Shown here piece after piece: positions 8,406-17,290 of a stretch of DNA of 39,394 nt. The notes under the pieces are model-generated. The model was given only the letters and a program-made list of their open reading frames with translations, did no database searches and was not told where the DNA came from. Position 1 is the first letter of the stretch; each line of letters opens with the position of its first letter. Position numbers and translations under genes: made by a program. Origin of the DNA: an uncultured Lachnospiraceae bacterium (GTDB lineage: Bacteria > Bacillota > Clostridia > Lachnospirales > Lachnospiraceae); the NCBI GenBank assembly GCA_947570615.1, contig CANOVJ010000038.1, forward strand, positions 1 through 39,394, written 5' to 3'.

Positions 8406-9680
8406 ATGAATTTACCGGAAAAACAACAGTTAGAAAAAATTTACGGGGAGAACTCTCCCTCCAGGGAGAGTTCGCTTTCGGAGAAGCGTTTTGAGGCGCT
8501 GGCGGACAGGTTCAGGCAGATCTACCGCAGCGAGGAGGCAGAGTTTTTCACCTCCCCCGGAAGGACGGAGATTATCGGAAACCACACAGATCATAACGGC
8601 GGAAAGGTGCTGGCCGCCAGTATCAGCATGGACACCATCGGCGCGGCCTGCCCCAATGGAACAGATCTTGTCCGGATCACCAGCCAGGGGTACCCGAATG
8701 AGATTGTGATTCCGCTTTCACAGCTCAGGCGCTCTTATGATCATGCCGACACGGAAGGACTGGTTGCGGGATTGCTGGAAGGAGTCAGACATTTGGGTTT
8801 CCAGGTCTGTGGGTTCGACGCCTGCGTCTCCACCAACGTAATCCCGGCCGCCGGGGTGAGCTCCTCGGCCTCCTTTGAGATGCTGGTCTGCGCTATGATA
8901 AACTGCTTTTTCAACGATGGCAGGATGACCTGCACAGACTATGCCAAAATTGGAAGATACGCCGAAAACACCTACTGGAAAAAGGCCTCCGGCATGATGG
9001 ATCAGATGGCCTGCGCGGTGGGCGGAACGGTATTGTTCGACTTTTCCGACAGCGACAGACCTGCCTGTGAGAAGATGGATTTCTCCTTCCAGGACTTTGG
9101 TTATCAGCTTGTGATCGTGAATACCGGAAAGGGCCACGGCGATTTGAGCCATGAGTATTCGGAGATTCCGAAGGAGATGGGGCTGGCTGCCGACGCGCTG
9201 GGCGTAAAGCTTCTCCACGAGGCCTCTCTTAAGCGCCTTCTGGAGCACTGCAGCGAGATCCCCGACGACAGGGCCGTCCTGCGGGCTATTCACTTTTTCG
9301 AGGAAAATAAGAGGGTAGAGCAGGCCGCCGCCAGCATCCGGCAGAAAGACTACGGGGAACTTCTTCATCTGATCACCCGGTCGGGCATTTCCTCCTGGAA
9401 ATACCTGCAAAACTGCTACTCCATCCGAAACTGCCACGAGCAGAAGGTTTCCCTGACCCTGGCTCTGACTGAGCTGTTTTTTAAGGGCATGGCAGGCGAC
9501 GACCCATGCAACGGCGCATGCCGTATTCACGGAGGAGGCTTTGCCGGGGTGATCATGTGCGTTCTGCCGCAGGCGCAGGCGCAGCGTTACGCGGCGTTTA
9601 TTTCCCGATATGTGGGGGCGGAAAACGTTTATCCCATGAAGATCAGAAATGTGGGAGCTGTGCGCATTGGGGATGTGTAA
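8406..9680 (+). CDS. Galactokinase-like GHMP sugar kinase
   Basis: The 424-residue protein starts behind GGAGGTGCAAA. It has the galactokinase layout: a sugar-binding signature at residues 52-66 reading GRTEIIGNHTDHNGG, a GHMP ATP loop PAAGVSSSASFE near 145-156, the catalytic-base region GMMDQMACAVGG, and a C-terminal GGGFAG motif. Canonical galactokinases have GEHTDYNGG; here the Glu is Asn and the Tyr is His. The Glu contacts the sugar in known structures, so specificity may differ. No galT or galE lies nearby. The adjacent divergent AraC regulator supports inducible sugar use. The fold assignment is firm; the substrate is not. Confidence 0.8.
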   Translation: MNLPEKQQLEKIYGENSPSRESSLSEKRFEALADRFRQIYRSEEAEFFTSPGRTEIIGNHTDHNGGKVLAASISMDTIGAACPNGTDLVRITSQGYPNEIVIPLSQLRRSYDHADTEGLVAGLLEGVRHLGFQVCGFDACVSTNVIPAAGVSSSASFEMLVCAMINCFFNDGRMTCTDYAKIGRYAENTYWKKASGMMDQMACAVGGTVLFDFSDSDRPACEKMDFSFQDFGYQLVIVNTGKGHGDLSHEYSEIPKEMGLAADALGVKLLHEASLKRLLEHCSEIPDDRAVLRAIHFFEENKRVEQAAASIRQKDYGELLHLITRSGISSWKYLQNCYSIRNCHEQKVSLTLALTELFFKGMAGDDPCNGACRIHGGGFAGVIMCVLPQAQAQRYAAFISRYVGAENVYPMKIRNVGAVRIGDV

Positions 9681-9801
9681 ATATTCACAATGCTCTCCCT
9701 GTGTTTTTATTGCAGGCCTGCGAATCCATGCCTTTGGACAGTGCAGGCGCCTGGCATGTCCTCACCAGACACAGAAAGCATCGTCTTGCGATATTCTCCC
9801 A

Positions 9802-9830
9802 TTGCCACAGGGACACAAATCGTTTATGAT
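9802..9830 (+). promoter_or_regulatory. Promoter for the AAA-ATPase gene
   Basis: TTGCCA, a 17-base spacer and TATGAT are followed by a leader of about 98 bases before the start at 9935. No terminator is seen after the preceding kinase gene, so readthrough is also possible. Confidence 0.55.
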
Positions 9831-9934
9831 AACAACAACGGACAGCACGCTTCGCAGGCCAGCTTATTCTATTAGCTCCCTCCTCCCAGGCCAGGGGAAG
9901 AGAAGCTTTCACTGGAAAGGAGATGCCAGGCAGT

Positions 9935-11512
9935 ATGGGATTATATCTGAATCCGGATAATGAGGCCTTCCGTCAGGCTGTGACGGACGAGATTTATATC
10001 GACAAAACAGACATGATCGCCCTGATGAATCAGAAATTGAACAAATCCAGGGTAAAATATGTCTGCGTCAGCCGTCCCCGGCGTTTTGGAAAGTCAACGG
10101 CGGCGGATATGCTTTCCGCGTATTATGCCAGGGGATGCTGTTCCCGGGAGCTGTTCACCGGCAGAAAAATCGAAGAAGCGGATTCCTTTGAAACCCACCT
10201 GAATCAGCACAACGTGATACGGCTGGATATCCAGAGATTCCTCTTTGACACCTCCCATCTGGATATCTTTATCGATAAAATCCAGTCGGCTGTGATAAAA
10301 GATCTGGAATCGGAATATGGCGGCTGTTTCGTGGAGGATCAGTACGGGCTTCCCGGTGTCCTCGACCAGATTTATGCGCAGACCAGAAAGGGTTTTATTT
10401 TCATAATAGATGAGTGGGACTGCGTTTTCCGTTTTGCAAAAGAACGTAAGGAAATACAGAAAGCCTGGCTTGATTTCCTGCGGGGCCTTTTTAAGGGCGC
10501 GCAGTACGTGGAGCTTGCATATATGACCGGAATCCTCCCGATCAAAAAATATGGGGAACACTCGGCGATAAATATTTTTAAGGAGTTTTCCATGCTGAGC
10601 CCTGGCCGGCTTGCACAGTATTTTGGGTTTACGGAGGAAGAAGTAAACGGACTCTGTGAAAGATATGGGATAGATTATGCCAAAGCGAAGGCGTGGTACG
10701 ACGGCTATCTCGTGGGTGAGAGCCATATCTACAATCCACAGGCCATTACAGAGCTGATGGACAGCGGCAGTTTTCAGAGCTATTGGACGGGAACAGAGAC
10801 TTATGAAGCCCTGAAAGTTTATATTGATCTGAATTTTGACGGATTGAAAGAGGCTGTTATCGGAATGCTTGGCAATGCACACTGTCACATCGATCCGTCC
10901 ACCTGTCAGAATGACATGACCACCTTTAAAAGCAGAGACGATGTGCTTACTCTGCTCCTTCATCTCGGTTATCTGTCGTTTGACGAAAAGCGGTCGGAGG
11001 TTTTTATACCCAATCAGGAAATCGCCTGGGAGTTCCTGCGTTCAGTGAAAGCCGGCGGATGGGATGGACTCATTCAGGCACTCCAACGCTCCGACAGGCT
11101 TCTTGAAAATACCTGGAACCTTGATGGAAATGCCGTGGCAGAGGAAATCGCAGCGATCCATTGCGAAACAGCGTCGATGCTCAAATATAATAATGAAAAT
11201 TCTCTTACCTGTACAATCCTGATGGCCTATTACAGTGCAAAGACATTTTATATGACCCCTGTTCTCGAGCTGCCCTCCGGCAAAGGATTTGCAGATGTGG
11301 TATATATCCCCAGACGCGATGCTGACAAACCCGCCCTGATCGTGGAGCTGAAATGGAATCAGTCCGCAGAGGGGGCCATCGCACAGATTAAAGCCAGACG
11401 CTATACCGACTGGCTGGAAGGATATACCGGTGATATCCTTCTGGTTGGAATCTCTTATGATGAGAAAAAGGGACATTCGTGCATAATTGAAGAATACAGA
11501 AAAGACCGATAA
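9935..11512 (+). CDS. AAA-ATPase-like protein with C-terminal PD-(D/E)XK nuclease domain
   Basis: The 525-residue protein belongs to the AAA-ATPase_like plus PDDEXK_9 (DUF1703) group, which often occurs in many copies in gut Clostridia and Bacteroidetes. It starts MGLYLNPDNEAFRQAV, then IYIDKT, and has the P-loop variant SRPRRFGKST at about 45-54 and FIIDEWDCVF (Walker B-like). Near the C terminus, GFADVVYIPRR and ALIVELKWN form the PD-(D/E)XK core. The ATG at 9935 is chosen because AAAGGAG lies 12 bases upstream and family members start at MG(I/L)YLNP; an ATG at 9923 touches the ribosome site. Function is not established. Mobile-element and defence roles have been guessed for the group. Confidence 0.85.
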   Translation: MGLYLNPDNEAFRQAVTDEIYIDKTDMIALMNQKLNKSRVKYVCVSRPRRFGKSTAADMLSAYYARGCCSRELFTGRKIEEADSFETHLNQHNVIRLDIQRFLFDTSHLDIFIDKIQSAVIKDLESEYGGCFVEDQYGLPGVLDQIYAQTRKGFIFIIDEWDCVFRFAKERKEIQKAWLDFLRGLFKGAQYVELAYMTGILPIKKYGEHSAINIFKEFSMLSPGRLAQYFGFTEEEVNGLCERYGIDYAKAKAWYDGYLVGESHIYNPQAITELMDSGSFQSYWTGTETYEALKVYIDLNFDGLKEAVIGMLGNAHCHIDPSTCQNDMTTFKSRDDVLTLLLHLGYLSFDEKRSEVFIPNQEIAWEFLRSVKAGGWDGLIQALQRSDRLLENTWNLDGNAVAEEIAAIHCETASMLKYNNENSLTCTILMAYYSAKTFYMTPVLELPSGKGFADVVYIPRRDADKPALIVELKWNQSAEGAIAQIKARRYTDWLEGYTGDILLVGISYDEKKGHSCIIEEYRKDR

Positions 11513-11541
11513 TTCACGCCCTCACAGGAGCAAACAGATGA

Positions 11542-11712
11542 ACCTTAAGATATGTTAAACTGACGCCTGATCCTGCAGATATCTCCGGCGACTCCGACAT
11601 GGAATCCCGGGATTTCAGAGGCCCTGTGGGGCTGTACGAAAAGTGCGGCTTTTATGTACCTGTCAGACGGGATGGAAATATGGTCGTGGGCAAAGCATTA
11701 AAGCTCCAATAG
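11542..11712 (+). pseudogene. C-terminal remnant of a GNAT acetyltransferase
   Basis: An open frame without a start, bounded by TGA upstream and TAG at 11712, encodes a GNAT-like tail: VKLTPDPADISG, then ESRDFRGPVGLYEKCGF (the acetyl-CoA-fold LYEKCGF motif) and a final strand ending GKALKLQ. The N-terminal acetyl-CoA-binding part is absent. It sits directly behind the AAA-ATPase gene and before a terminator. Confidence 0.6.
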
Positions 11713-11724
11713 TTCACCCCGATA

Positions 11725-11778
11725 AAAAGGGACTGTCGCACTGAGAATTTTCGTTCGTTAAAGCGACAGCCCCCTTTT
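11725..11778. terminator. Bidirectional terminator
   Basis: The arms 11725-11739 and 11763-11778 form a long stem with one or two mismatches (core CTGTCGC/GCGACAG flanked by A and T runs). On the minus strand it directly follows the methyltransferase stop and ends in TTTTTATC; on the plus strand it would stop the AAA-ATPase transcript. Confidence 0.8.
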
Positions 11779-11781
11779 GTT

Positions 11782-12588
11782 TTACTTAATGCCTTCGCAT
11801 ACAAACATCCCGTACTCCTTGGGAACATACAGAATACCGTCCACCTTATTCTGCTCCAGTATGCTTCCAAGCTCCTCTCTGTCCATCTCCCCGATCGCGG
11901 TCATATCCGTAAGGGAATACAGATAATCGATCAGATCCTGTATCTGCGTGACCTTAAGGCCATCGGGATAATCCAGTCTCTGCGCCGACGAAAAATGCTT
12001 AAGAAGTATCTCCTCTCCGTTCTGGAGGGTAAAGCTCAGACTGGATTTATATTCCCGCTTCCCGCCGATATTTCCCCGCGCGCGGTAATCGCTTATCAGC
12101 CCGGCAACATATTCAACAATCCCCTTCTCCCCTGACGTGGCACAGTAAAATGTTCCGTCCCTCTTCAGGACTCTGCTGACCTCCGACAGCGCCCGGTCCA
12201 GATCCGGCACATGATAAAGCATCATGTTGGCGATCACCACGTCAAAGCTTTTGTCCTCAAAGGGAATATCCTGAATGTCGACAGTCCGATAAGAAATATG
12301 GCCCCTTTCCCCCAGCGTCCGCCTGGTCTCCAAAAGCATTCCCTCCGACAGGTCGGTCAGGATCAGCTCCGACGCCCTGTCCGCCATATCCTGATGATCC
12401 TTCCACATAATCCCTGTGCCACAGCCAAGCTCCAGGATCCTGTCCCCGTCCTTAATCTCATAATTGGACATAATCCAGTTCCCGAATCCCTGTTTGTTTA
12501 CGGAATATTTGCTGTGAATGGAAATCCGTGTGTTGAGATTTTCCGCTCCTGTGTACTGCGCCTTTACGGATTCTTTATCGTTTATCAT
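11782..12588 (-). CDS. Class I SAM-dependent methyltransferase
   Basis: The 268-residue protein has a Rossmann methyltransferase domain: ILELGCGTGIMW around 50-61, LILTDLSEGML, IQDIPFEDKSFDVVIANMMLYHV and LSEVSRVLKRDGTFYCAT. This is the UbiE/Methyltransf_11 type. The start at 12588 has GGAGGAG six bases upstream; an upstream in-frame codon would overlap the transporter gene. It begins 20 bases after the amino-acid ABC ATPase gene and probably belongs to that operon, which ends at the terminator at 11725. The substrate is unknown. Confidence 0.85.
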   Translation of the reverse strand: MINDKESVKAQYTGAENLNTRISIHSKYSVNKQGFGNWIMSNYEIKDGDRILELGCGTGIMWKDHQDMADRASELILTDLSEGMLLETRRTLGERGHISYRTVDIQDIPFEDKSFDVVIANMMLYHVPDLDRALSEVSRVLKRDGTFYCATSGEKGIVEYVAGLISDYRARGNIGGKREYKSSLSFTLQNGEEILLKHFSSAQRLDYPDGLKVTQIQDLIDYLYSLTDMTAIGEMDREELGSILEQNKVDGILYVPKEYGMFVCEGIK

Positions 12589-12607
12589 AAACTTTCTCCT
12601 CCTGTAC

Positions 12608-13330
12608 TCACAAAACCTTGGAGAGAAAATCCCTGAGCCGCTCGCACCCGGGATTTCCGAAAAATTCTCCGGGTTCGTTCTCCTCCATGATGACGCCCTC
12701 ATCCATAAAGAGCACTCTGGTTCCCACCTCTCTGGCGAAGCCCATCTCGTGAGTCACCACAACCATGGTCATGCCCGACTCGGCCAGCTCTTTCATAACG
12801 TCCAGAACCTCTCCCACCATCTCCGGGTCAAGGGCGGAGGTGGGTTCGTCGAAAAGCATCACTCTGGGGTTCATAGCCAGGGAGCGCACAATGGCGATGC
12901 GCTGCTTCTGTCCGCCGGAAAGCTGGCTGGGATAAGCGTCCGCCTTCTCCTTAAGCCCCACCCGGGCAAGGAGCTTTAAGGCATTCTCGCCGGCCTCCTC
13001 CTTACTCATGAGCCTGAGCTTCACAGGCGCAAGGGTGATATTATCCATAATGGAAAGGTTGTTAAACAGATTGAAGTTTTGGAATACCATGCCCATGTGA
13101 GCCCGGATGCGGTCGATGTCCGCTTTTGGGTCGGTGATCAGTTCCCCGTCGAACCAGATCTCTCCGCTGGTGGGCTTCTCCAGCAGATTCAGACAGCGCA
13201 GAAAGGTACTTTTTCCTGAACCGGAGGGGCCGATGACTACCACCTTTTCCCCTTTGTGTACATGGTAGTTCACCCCCCGCAGCACGTGGGTATCCTCAAA
13301 TTTTTTGTGCAGATCCTTAACGATTATCAC
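12608..13330 (-). CDS. Polar amino-acid ABC transporter, ATP-binding protein
   Basis: This 240-residue ABC ATPase of the GlnQ/HisP type energises amino-acid import. It shows Walker [10 protein letters not shown] at about 34-42, the Q-loop MVFQNFNLF, signature LSGGQKQR and Walker [15 protein letters not shown], with the switch histidine in [10 protein letters not shown]. It overlaps the permease gene by 14 bases, so translation is coupled. The substrate cannot be read from this subunit. Confidence 0.95.
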   Translation of the reverse strand: MIIVKDLHKKFEDTHVLRGVNYHVHKGEKVVVIGPSGSGKSTFLRCLNLLEKPTSGEIWFDGELITDPKADIDRIRAHMGMVFQNFNLFNNLSIMDNITLAPVKLRLMSKEEAGENALKLLARVGLKEKADAYPSQLSGGQKQRIAIVRSLAMNPRVMLFDEPTSALDPEMVGEVLDVMKELAESGMTMVVVTHEMGFAREVGTRVLFMDEGVIMEENEPGEFFGNPGCERLRDFLSKVL

Positions 13331-14024
13331 TCTTGCGCAGCCTCCTCTCCAGTCTGTCCAGCAGGATGGTCAGTATCTTGATAATGACAAAGTAAATCAC
13401 AGCCGCCCCGATCAGCGGCATAAAAGCTTCATAGGTTCTGGAGGAAACCTGGTTGGCCACACGGGTTAAGTCCGTCAGGCCCACATAACCCACGATGGCC
13501 GTCTCCTTGAGCAGCACGATAAACTCATTTCCAATAGGGGGAAGCACATTTTTGATTGCCTGGGGGATCACAATGTAAATCATGGTCTGGGCTCCGGAAA
13601 GTCCCAGGGAGCGGCCCGCCTCGGTCTGCCCCTTATCCACCGCCAGAATTCCCGCACGCACGATTTCCGCCACATACGCGCCGCTGTTGATTCCGAAGGA
13701 GAGCACGGCCACCAGCACCTCCTGCTTGCAGGATTTCATGATGATAAACCACATGATCATAAGCTGCAGAACCGAGGGTGTCCCCCGTATGATATCTATG
13801 TAGGCGTTGGCAATCCTGGACCAGATCGTCTTCTTTCCGTTCTTTTTAACCGACAGCTTCATAAGCGCTGTGACCGTACCGATGATAAGCCCCAGAACCG
13901 CCGCAAAAAAGGCGATCTCCATGGTAATCCCAAGGCCGCCGATATAGAGCTTCCATCGATCCCCTGTAATAAAGGCCGCCTCAAACATCCCGCACACTCT
14001 TTCCCACCATGCCTGCATATCCAT
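13317..14024 (-). CDS. Polar amino-acid ABC transporter, permease
   Basis: This 235-residue HisM/GlnP-type inner-membrane permease has about five membrane segments. It contains [16 protein letters not shown] and the EAA-loop region [29 protein letters not shown] that docks on the ATPase. One permease gene implies a homodimeric channel. An intrinsic terminator at 14066-14106 separates it from the binding-protein gene upstream, which should lower its expression relative to the binding protein. Confidence 0.95.
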   Translation of the reverse strand: MDMQAWWERVCGMFEAAFITGDRWKLYIGGLGITMEIAFFAAVLGLIIGTVTALMKLSVKKNGKKTIWSRIANAYIDIIRGTPSVLQLMIMWFIIMKSCKQEVLVAVLSFGINSGAYVAEIVRAGILAVDKGQTEAGRSLGLSGAQTMIYIVIPQAIKNVLPPIGNEFIVLLKETAIVGYVGLTDLTRVANQVSSRTYEAFMPLIGAAVIYFVIIKILTILLDRLERRLRKSDNR

Positions 14025-14065
14025 ATCGATTCAAAGTCCTTTCTCCGCTTTACGCCTGTGCTCTG

Positions 14066-14106
14066 TCAAAAAGAGGACAGCATGCAGATTCCATATGCTG
14101 TCCTCT
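14066..14106 (-). terminator. Intra-operon terminator between binding protein and permease
   Basis: A perfect 12-base-pair stem (14072-14083 with 14095-14106) is followed on the minus strand by TTTTT. It follows the binding-protein stop by about 13 bases. Partial readthrough would yield much more binding protein than permease and ATPase, a common design in such operons. Confidence 0.85.
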
Positions 14107-14118
14107 GAAAAACTTATT

Positions 14119-15060
14119 TTAATTTTCAATGTAGGTCTTTACCAGCTCGTCAAAGGTTCCGTCCTCGCGAATCTCCTTCAGAGCGCCGTTGACGGCATTA
14201 AGCAGAGCGCTGTCCCCCTTGGGAATTGCAATCGCATAGTTTTCAACCTCGAAGCCGAACTGGGCCCCGTCCACCGCCGTAAGCTGCCCTTCGAATTTGC
14301 CCGCAAATACCAGGGCGGGATTCTTATCGATAATCACACAGTCCAGACGTCCGTTCACCAGGTCGTTGACCGCATCCACTCCCTTATTGTACTGCTTCAC
14401 GGTTGCTCCGTCCACATCGTCGCTGGCGATAAAGTCTCCCGTGGTGCCGAGCTGTACGCCGATGGTCTTGCCCGCCAGGTCGTCAAATGTTGCGATCTCG
14501 GAGCCCTCCGGCAGGATCACATACTGCAACGCATCATAATACGGATCGGAAAAATCAACGCTTTTCTTTCTCTCGTCGGAGACGGTCATGCCCGCAATGG
14601 CAATATCGATCTTGCTTCCGATGGAGGCCACCAGCGCGTCAAACTCCATGTTTTCCATCTCCACCTCAACCCCCAGCTTCTCGCCGATGGCTTTGATCAG
14701 GGCCACGTCGAAGCCGTCCGGCTCCCCGTCGTCGCCCACAAACTCAAAGGGCGGAAACTCCGCGTTGGTTCCTACGGTCAGCTTTCCATCCGCCAGCACC
14801 GGGGAAACCTCCTCTGTCCCGTCCTGTGTATCCACGCCGTCTGCGTCTTCACTGCCCGAAGCCTCCGCACTGTCCTCCTGTGCGTCCGCATTCTCCTCTC
14901 CGGAATCCTGCGCATCCTCTCCGGCTGCGGCGTCCGGCGTATCTGTGGTCTCCTGACCGGCATTCTCCGCAGCATTTTCGCCCGCGCCCCCGTTTCCACA
15001 GGCCGTGAGCAGGCCCGTTGCCAGAACTGCTGCCAGAAGCAGCGCTGTAAATTTTTTCAT
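14119..15060 (-). CDS. Polar amino-acid ABC transporter, substrate-binding lipoprotein
   Basis: This 313-residue family 3 solute-binding protein starts at 15060 behind GGAGGAGGAG. The signal peptide ends in the lipobox LTAC, so the mature Cys is lipidated and the protein is tethered outside the membrane. Residues about 24-80 form an unusually acidic Ala/Glu/Asp/Thr linker. The binding domain follows: LTVGTNAEFPPFEF, GFDVALIKAIGEKLG, DIAIAGMTVSDERKKSVDFSDPYY and the lobe hinge. The ligand is an amino acid by family; which one is not visible. Confidence 0.95.
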   Translation of the reverse strand: MKKFTALLLAAVLATGLLTACGNGGAGENAAENAGQETTDTPDAAAGEDAQDSGEENADAQEDSAEASGSEDADGVDTQDGTEEVSPVLADGKLTVGTNAEFPPFEFVGDDGEPDGFDVALIKAIGEKLGVEVEMENMEFDALVASIGSKIDIAIAGMTVSDERKKSVDFSDPYYDALQYVILPEGSEIATFDDLAGKTIGVQLGTTGDFIASDDVDGATVKQYNKGVDAVNDLVNGRLDCVIIDKNPALVFAGKFEGQLTAVDGAQFGFEVENYAIAIPKGDSALLNAVNGALKEIREDGTFDELVKTYIEN

Positions 15061-15123
15061 AACTTCTCCTCCTCCTGCATGAATATAATGCATAAATATA
15101 CACTTTCTTCTGAAACAACTACG

Positions 15124-15152
15124 AGTCTATCATGTTCATTTGCGAAAAGCAA
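15124..15152 (-). promoter_or_regulatory. Promoter of the amino-acid ABC operon
   Basis: On the minus strand TTGCTT, a 17-base spacer and TAGACT are present, with TGA before the -10 (extended -10). The leader is about 55 bases. It lies after the stop of the surface-protein gene. Confidence 0.55.
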
Positions 15153-15221
15153 GGCTTTTTGGAGATTTTCAGCCCACGGCCCCGACAGTCTGTTCACCGG
15201 CCGCGGATGCTCCGTTATCCT

Positions 15222-17168
15222 CTATAATATCACGATCATTTCCCGACTCAGCAGGGCGACCGCTTTTTTCGTCTCCCGCCAGACGGTCAGCTCCTGCTCC
15301 CGACCCTTTCCAAGCCTGAAAAGTCCCGGTTTAATACAGTATCGGTTCGTGCAGGATTTCTCCGTCATGGCATCCGTGATCACGATGGAATATTCCTCCT
15401 CTCTTTTGCGCACCATGCAGCGTCCCAGGTAAAGCATCCGTCCCTCTCCGTTATCGTTGTAGACGCCGACGCTGCACATGAGCCAGACCAGCAGACACAG
15501 GAGCCCTCCGAGCAGGAGTGCCGTGCTCACCGTGAGGGTGATGACTCTCGCTGCCGCCGACCGGAAAAATCCTCTCCTTTTCACCTCCTGCGGGATCTTA
15601 CCTGACTCCTCCCCTGCGGTCTGGTTCTCCCTGGCGGCCACCTTCCCTGTCACCTTCTCCGGGGACGCTTTGGGGACTGCGGAGGGCGTCGGACTTATCT
15701 CCGGCTTCTGCGCGTTCTGCTCCCGGCCGTTCCTTCTTTGGCTGCCTGCGGCGGAAGGAGGATTGCTCTTCGTCTCCTCCTGCCCCTGTTCCCGCTCCTG
15801 CTTTTCCTCGTCCGGATTCTGTCCATGAGGCGTCTGAACGGGCTCCTGCGGCGTATCGTCTCCATCGCCGCCCTCCTCCCCGCCTCCGGTATCCGCAGGC
15901 CCGGCTGGTTCCTCAGAAGGGTCCGGCGTCCCCTGCGGGGCATGCGAAGGCTCCGGGGAGGAGGAGGGATCCTTTTCCGGGGCAGGCGTCGCGTCAGGGG
16001 TCTTCTGTGGCGAAGGCGACGGGGAAATGGCGGGCGATGTGTCCGGGTCGTCCCCGTTGATTCCGTCTATCTGAATGCTGCTGCGCAGCCCCGACTCGTC
16101 CACATCCTTATTTTTCAGGCTCACCGTGACGGAATAATTCCCGTTTTCCTCCACCTGCAGCCGGTCTCCCTTTCCCAGCACGGCGCCGTTCTGATCCTGC
16201 CAGAGATAGGGCTCGTCCCCCAGAATCAGATTTCCGCCCAGGTCCTCCACCCTGGCCGTGACCGTAACCCTTTTGCCCTCCTCCTGCGGCTGGCTGGTGA
16301 GGATCAGCCTGCCGCAGGGCGTATCCTCTGTCAGATTACAGCCCAGGGCATAGCCGTCCGCGTCCAGCCCGCAGCCGGGCAGCCAGGTCTCCGGCTGCCC
16401 CTGCGCAAAGCCGCAGGTGGTCTCGTACCTCTCCACGGTTTTATTGCAGGCCAGTACCTTAATGGTTCCCTCCTGTTTGCCACAGTTGACAAAGGGATGA
16501 CTCCTGGAGGGCATATACCGGCAGATCTGACAATACTCGATCACCGACTCGATCACGCCCAGCTCACAGTCGCTGTGGGATTCGGTCACATCCGAACGCT
16601 CAAAGGTTGTGCTGCCGTGTCCGGGACAGTTATCCGTAAAGGTCTCCCGAAGCCGCAGATTGGAATAGGTCATGGTGCAGTTTCCCCCATAGCAGTCCCC
16701 TCCGTGATTGTGGGTCTCCTCCACATAGCAGTCGTCTGTGTGGGTCTCGTGGGGTATCGCCAGCCCATAGCAGCCTCCTCCCGTCTCCCCGCTCCCCTCA
16801 TGGTCATGGAGCTTTCCGGGGAGCACATAGCAGCCGCTCCCGGCCGCGGGATCCCCCACATGTATGTGCGGGATGGCGACACTGTAGCATCCGCCCTGTG
16901 TGCCGGCGTTTCCCACATGCCGGTGAAAGATATCGGTGACCACTGTCTTTTTTTCCAAAAGCTCCGTTGCCGGAGCGCTCTCCTGTCCGTAAACAGGAAT
17001 AAAAATCCCTGACGCCGTCCCCGCCATAAGGCAGAAGGCCGCCGCAAGGGCCAGCGCCCTGCCGGCCCCCTTTCCGATCCGTCTCCGGGCGTCGCCGGGC
17101 ATCCGGGCCCTGTCCCTCCCACTCTGTCTTTTCTGCTTAAAAACTCTCTTTTTCATCTCGCCTTCCAT
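15222..17168 (-). CDS. Large Cys/His-repeat surface protein with membrane anchor (uncharacterised)
   Basis: The protein has up to 648 residues. An Arg/Lys-rich N terminus precedes a signal peptide (about 36-62). Residues 82-162 hold five repeats of the form His-x-His, 5-9 residues, Gly-Cys-Tyr (His pairs near 82, 101, 121, 140 and 153; Cys-Tyr at 94, 113, 133, 147 and 159). Residues 163-290 are Cys-rich; 16 Cys lie between 94 and 285. A beta-rich, Ig-like segment (290-370), a Pro/Ser/Glu-rich stalk (375-530), one membrane segment (542-566) and an 80-residue C-terminal domain follow. ATG at 17156 is an alternative start. I do not know a function; metal or redox chemistry at the surface is inference. 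Basic residues just before the membrane segment fit poorly with an extracellular stalk. Confidence 0.75.
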   Translation of the reverse strand: MEGEMKKRVFKQKRQSGRDRARMPGDARRRIGKGAGRALALAAAFCLMAGTASGIFIPVYGQESAPATELLEKKTVVTDIFHRHVGNAGTQGGCYSVAIPHIHVGDPAAGSGCYVLPGKLHDHEGSGETGGGCYGLAIPHETHTDDCYVEETHNHGGDCYGGNCTMTYSNLRLRETFTDNCPGHGSTTFERSDVTESHSDCELGVIESVIEYCQICRYMPSRSHPFVNCGKQEGTIKVLACNKTVERYETTCGFAQGQPETWLPGCGLDADGYALGCNLTEDTPCGRLILTSQPQEEGKRVTVTARVEDLGGNLILGDEPYLWQDQNGAVLGKGDRLQVEENGNYSVTVSLKNKDVDESGLRSSIQIDGINGDDPDTSPAISPSPSPQKTPDATPAPEKDPSSSPEPSHAPQGTPDPSEEPAGPADTGGGEEGGDGDDTPQEPVQTPHGQNPDEEKQEREQGQEETKSNPPSAAGSQRRNGREQNAQKPEISPTPSAVPKASPEKVTGKVAARENQTAGEESGKIPQEVKRRGFFRSAAARVITLTVSTALLLGGLLCLLVWLMCSVGVYNDNGEGRMLYLGRCMVRKREEEYSIVITDAMTEKSCTNRYCIKPGLFRLGKGREQELTVWRETKKAVALLSREMIVIL

Positions 17169-17200
17169 TCTGCCGCCTGATGCGGCTCAAAAAATTTGCA

Positions 17201-17236
17201 CAAAAAAACCTGTCCATGGTATTTCCACAGACAGGT
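17201..17236 (-). terminator. Terminator in the leader of the surface-protein gene
   Basis: ACCTGTC (17208-17214) pairs with GACAGGT (17230-17236), with an inner TGG/CCA, followed on the minus strand by seven T. It lies 33 bases before the surface-protein start and about 80 bases after the acyltransferase stop. A consensus promoter sits between that stop and this hairpin, so it may act as an attenuator. CAGG/CCTG just upstream could form a competing stem with the 5' arm. Confidence 0.75.
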
Positions 17237-17290
17237 CACCTGACATAATTCATTTCCATTTAATTTTAATTTTCAGCGGTATGTAAATTC

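Noticed and set aside
14778-15118. Several long antisense frames across the acidic linker of the amino-acid-binding lipoprotein
   Set aside because: Low-complexity Arg/Pro-rich shadows of the Asp/Glu/Ala-rich linker.
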